From positions 1-7,473 of the forward strand of contig CAYVES010000121.1 of NCBI GenBank assembly GCA_964449845.1: a DNA stretch of 7,473 bases, read 5' to 3'. The translations under genes and the position numbers were made by a program. This document shows positions 4,888 through 7,473 of this stretch, piece after piece. The notes under the pieces were generated by a model. The model did no database searches, was not told where the DNA came from, and saw nothing but the letters and a program-made list of their open reading frames with translations. Source of the stretch: SOKG01 sp964449845. Its GTDB lineage: Bacteria > Chloroflexota > Dehalococcoidia > SZUA-161. How positions within the stretch are numbered: position 1 is the stretch's first letter; each line of letters opens with the position of its first letter.

Positions 4888-7338
4888 TCAGGAAAGTCTG
4901 TGCTTGGTTCTGGTGATAATCTGGTTCTGCACCTCCTCGTTCATATCCACGAAATAGGCGCTGAAACCAGCAACCCTGACTATCAGGCTCTGATGGTCCT
5001 CGGGGTGCTTCTGGGCCTCCAGGAGAACTTTGTCATCGATCACATTGAACTGGATATGGTGGATGCCAAGGTTGACAAAAGTCCTGAGGTAAGCGACGAA
5101 CTTTGACCTGTTATCCCCCTCCAGGAATTCGGGCATGACCCTCTGATTGAACAGGTGATTGAAGGTCAGCATGGGGTCTATCTTGGCGACAGATCTCAGC
5201 ACAGCAGTCGGCCCCTTCTTGTCGGTGCCGATCTCTGGGGAGACGGTGCCATCGTTAAACATCTCGCGGTCCTTCCTGCCATCGGGGGTTGCCCCGGCAA
5301 GCCCGCTGAAGTGGAAATAGCTGGCCGATCCGCTGCCATCGCAGGTCACATTATGGCCGTATATGGTCTTGAAATTCTGCATCGTCTGGGCGGTCCTGAT
5401 GTGAACATCTCTGGCGAAAAGGTCGACATAATCGTCGTCGTTGCCGAATTTGGGGGCATCGAGGAACATCTGGCGCAGCTCTTCGTGCCCTTCCCAGTTA
5501 TCCTTAAGGGCCTGCAACAGCTGTGCCATGGTGACCTTCTTGTCCTCAAATATCAATTTCCTCATCGCCACCAGCGCATTGACCAATGTTGTTTGCGCAA
5601 CAGGTTGTACATTGGTCTTATGCCAATAGTGAAGCTCCCTGACATCCATGGCATTTTCAATGCAGCCATCGAGCAGAGCGGAGTTGAAAGGCTGGGGCAG
5701 CCACTCTTCTTCAATGGCATCAGTTATGTTGCTGAAGATCACTATCTTCTCGGTGAAGAAGCTCAGCTGTTCCAAATACGCCTGTATCACGTCCTCAATG
5801 GAGGTGAAGGTGAGCGGGTCAGGCGTGGGAACCCCTGTCTGTCTGCCTCCGAAGAACTTGTCATCCCTCCCCTGGTTCAAGGCCAATTCCAGGCATTTGA
5901 GCAATACAAACCCTATGCCAGCGATGGCACGATGCCCCATGGGCTTGCCTATTACGGCATGTCTCATGCAATCCTCAACACCCCAGTTTCTGGCATCCTC
6001 AACCGGGAACCCTTTGCTCACCAGGTACGGTACCATGAATTCATCGTTGAAGATGCCGTAATGCCCTGCATCCTCCCTCAGGATATCTGTCAAGCGGTAG
6101 AGAAACTCGTCCGGGGTGTTGCGATGAAGCCTGACCACCATCATAGGCTCGACTAGCTTCAGAGACTTAACGCTGTCCATGATGATGTAGGTCAGTTCGT
6201 TGGTGGAATCTCGCCCTATACTATCTTGACCTCCTATTGTTACATAACGCGGGGTGGTATGAGCGCCGCTGGCCATTATGGGCGCATTGAAATCTGTCAG
6301 TTCGGTGATCTTGAGCCAGATGTGCTCTATCAGGTCTTGGGCTTCCTCCGGGGTTATCCGTCCTTCACCCTTGTCCTTCTTATAGGCTGGATACCAGATG
6401 TAGTCTACCCTATCCCCGATCCCGACTGTCTGGATATCGAGTACCCGCACCAGAAGCATTACCAGGAACCAGCACTGCAATGTCTCACGGAACGTCCGCG
6501 GCGGATTCGCAGGCGCCCAGTCGCAGTTCTCGGCGATCTCCTCCAGGTCCTTTCTCCTCTTCTCGTCCTTCTCGGCTTCAGCCATCGCCCTGGCAAGATC
6601 GGCATACCTCTTCGCCCATCTGATAGCTGCCTCAACGCTTATGATGACTGCCTCGAGAAAGGCCTTCCTCTTCAGGAGTTCCCGGGGATTGTCGCGGGTG
6701 AGCTCCCTGTCGGTCGTTATCTCCTCTAGCTTGTCCTTAGCTTCCGCCAGTATACCGTTCAAACCTACTCGAAATAGCTTCTCGTAGTTCGGCATCTGGC
6801 CAGAATGGGCGCCATGCACCCAAACAAATGCGCCATGATTCATGTAGGACCAATAGGGCTTATCCTCTTCAGTGATCAGAAAGCGCTCAGCCCCATGTAT
6901 CGACTTGTTCATCCAGTACTTGTTGATCTCGTGCATCTCCTCTCGCTCTTCGTCGCTCAGCATATCTCGATAGCCCGTCTCTATAGCCTTGTCCACCCAG
7001 CGGCAGTATAGCTCAGGGTAGCTGATTGTATGATCGGGAGACCTGGCAGTATTGCCCACAATTCGATCATGCTCGGTTATATATAGCGTCATGTTGTCCA
7101 AGTGATTGGCCATTGCCTTGGCCCTTCTGATGACAATAGGCTCGCCCTCGTTTTCCTTGTACGCCTGCGTTACATGGCGGGCGCGCTCGATATCAAGCTT
7201 CAAGGTTCGTCGGATGTGACTTGTCTTACCCAGCCTCTCCTCCTCCTCAACTCGATAGTCACGTTGTCCCATCATAGTTCTATAACGGAATTGATCCGCT
7301 AGTCTCTGTGTCAACCTTTTCTCCGCTGCAACAGCCAT
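4888..7338 (-). CDS. Glycyl radical enzyme, X-succinate-synthase-like, substrate unknown
   Basis: Full-length 816-residue glycyl radical enzyme (PFL-like superfamily), cytoplasmic and oxygen-sensitive. Seen: the C-terminal glycyl loop RVAGFSAYF with radical Gly791 (codon 4966-4968), followed by the usual QxxIIxRT tail; the active-site loop NWGVEDCMRHAV with thiyl Cys457 (codon 5968-5970); and typical C-half motifs ATPDGR (683-688), DGTVSPEIG (696-704), GPTA (709-712) and HIQFNV (761-766). The Cys-Gly distance of 334 is close to that I recall for benzylsuccinate synthase (Cys493, Gly829). Cys457 is followed by Met-Arg, not x-Glu, which argues against choline, glycerol, propanediol or isethionate type eliminases. 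The W-V-x-x-x-C-M-like context recalls fumarate-adding BssA/AssA enzymes. The ATG start has GGAGG six bases upstream and a promoter just beyond. It is the first gene before two class III CoA-transferases, which fits a product that becomes a CoA thioester. No activase is in the window. The family is sure; fumarate addition is an inference, and an arylacetate decarboxylase or a new GRE class is possible. Confidence 0.93.
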   Translation of the reverse strand: MAVAAEKRLTQRLADQFRYRTMMGQRDYRVEEEERLGKTSHIRRTLKLDIERARHVTQAYKENEGEPIVIRRAKAMANHLDNMTLYITEHDRIVGNTARSPDHTISYPELYCRWVDKAIETGYRDMLSDEEREEMHEINKYWMNKSIHGAERFLITEEDKPYWSYMNHGAFVWVHGAHSGQMPNYEKLFRVGLNGILAEAKDKLEEITTDRELTRDNPRELLKRKAFLEAVIISVEAAIRWAKRYADLARAMAEAEKDEKRRKDLEEIAENCDWAPANPPRTFRETLQCWFLVMLLVRVLDIQTVGIGDRVDYIWYPAYKKDKGEGRITPEEAQDLIEHIWLKITELTDFNAPIMASGAHTTPRYVTIGGQDSIGRDSTNELTYIIMDSVKSLKLVEPMMVVRLHRNTPDEFLYRLTDILREDAGHYGIFNDEFMVPYLVSKGFPVEDARNWGVEDCMRHAVIGKPMGHRAIAGIGFVLLKCLELALNQGRDDKFFGGRQTGVPTPDPLTFTSIEDVIQAYLEQLSFFTEKIVIFSNITDAIEEEWLPQPFNSALLDGCIENAMDVRELHYWHKTNVQPVAQTTLVNALVAMRKLIFEDKKVTMAQLLQALKDNWEGHEELRQMFLDAPKFGNDDDYVDLFARDVHIRTAQTMQNFKTIYGHNVTCDGSGSASYFHFSGLAGATPDGRKDREMFNDGTVSPEIGTDKKGPTAVLRSVAKIDPMLTFNHLFNQRVMPEFLEGDNRSKFVAYLRTFVNLGIHHIQFNVIDDKVLLEAQKHPEDHQSLIVRVAGFSAYFVDMNEEVQNQIITRTKHRLS

Positions 7339-7344
7339 TTCCAG

Positions 7345-7349
7345 CCTCC
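7345..7349 (-). promoter_or_regulatory. Ribosome binding site of the glycyl radical enzyme
   Basis: GGAGG on the minus strand, six bases from the ATG at 7338. It fixes the start of the glycyl radical enzyme. Confidence 0.75.
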
Positions 7350-7362
7350 GTTTGGTTGGGTT

Positions 7363-7399
7363 GCCTCTAATTATAACCAGATTCTGTCACGTTTGGCAA
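7363..7399 (-). promoter_or_regulatory. Sigma70-like promoter of the glycyl radical enzyme operon
   Basis: On the minus strand, TTGCCA (complement of 7394-7399) is followed after 18 bases by a perfect TATAAT (complement of 7370-7375). Transcription would start near 7363, giving a leader of about 25 bases before the ATG. This suggests the glycyl radical enzyme is the first gene of its transcript. No operator palindrome was noticed. Confidence 0.6.
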
Positions 7400-7473
7400 G
7401 CGGGAGCACCTTTCGACAATTTGGACTATTAGTATATTGAATAACAAATGGTGATGACTCCGGCTAAAATAGA

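Noticed and set aside
5155..6156. Long plus-strand open frame (333 codons)
   Set aside because: It is antisense to the glycyl radical enzyme, whose reading has every family motif; the plus product has no recognisable domain pattern.
6226..6729. Plus-strand open frame of 167 codons
   Set aside because: Shadow of the glycyl radical enzyme N-terminal half.
4888..7338. Pyruvate formate-lyase or choline/glycerol-type lyase identity
   Set aside because: There is no Cys-Cys pair as in PFL and no C-x-E after the active-site Cys.

Overview
The window is from an anaerobic bacterium of moderate G+C content. The evidence is an oxygen-sensitive glycyl radical enzyme followed by two CaiB/BaiF (class III) CoA-transferases. 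These families are common in anaerobic aromatic- and alkane-degrading Desulfobacterota, Betaproteobacteria, Firmicutes and sediment Chloroflexota, but nothing here fixes the phylum. A run of exactly ten N (2685-2694) marks the sequence as a scaffolded draft, probably metagenomic, assembly.

Right two thirds (7473 down to 2309, minus strand): a compact three-gene transcription unit. A good sigma70-like promoter (TTGCCA, 18-nt spacer, TATAAT) and a GGAGG ribosome binding site precede an 816-residue glycyl radical enzyme (Cys457, Gly791). About 73 bases later comes a class III CoA-transferase whose catalytic Asp position holds His. After 18 more bases comes a second class III CoA-transferase that keeps the Asp (Asp171) and is cut only by the assembly gap. 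A G+C-rich hairpin about 125 bases beyond the last stop may be the terminator. The layout resembles fumarate-adding (X-succinate synthase) catabolism, where a glycyl radical enzyme makes a substituted succinate and a two-subunit class III CoA-transferase (BbsEF type) activates it with succinyl-CoA. The Cys loop lacks the C-x-E signature of glycyl radical dehydratases and lyases and looks more like the W-V-x-x-x-C-M context of the succinate synthases. The substrate cannot be read from the sequence, and no activating enzyme or small subunits lie in the window.

Left third (1-2308): mostly non-coding. The only convincing gene is a plus-strand 111-residue small dimeric alpha/beta-barrel (EthD/Dabb-like) protein at 1605-1940, convergent with the operon. 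Around it is repeat-rich DNA: an iteron-like array of the 8-mer CTAGACAA in both orientations (115-249, with stray copies to 2037), a dense block of CAGA/TCTG palindromes and a degenerate ~56-bp tandem duplication (about 800-1110), and a terminator-like hairpin (1125-1168) with no gene in front of it. This block is the least explained part of the window.
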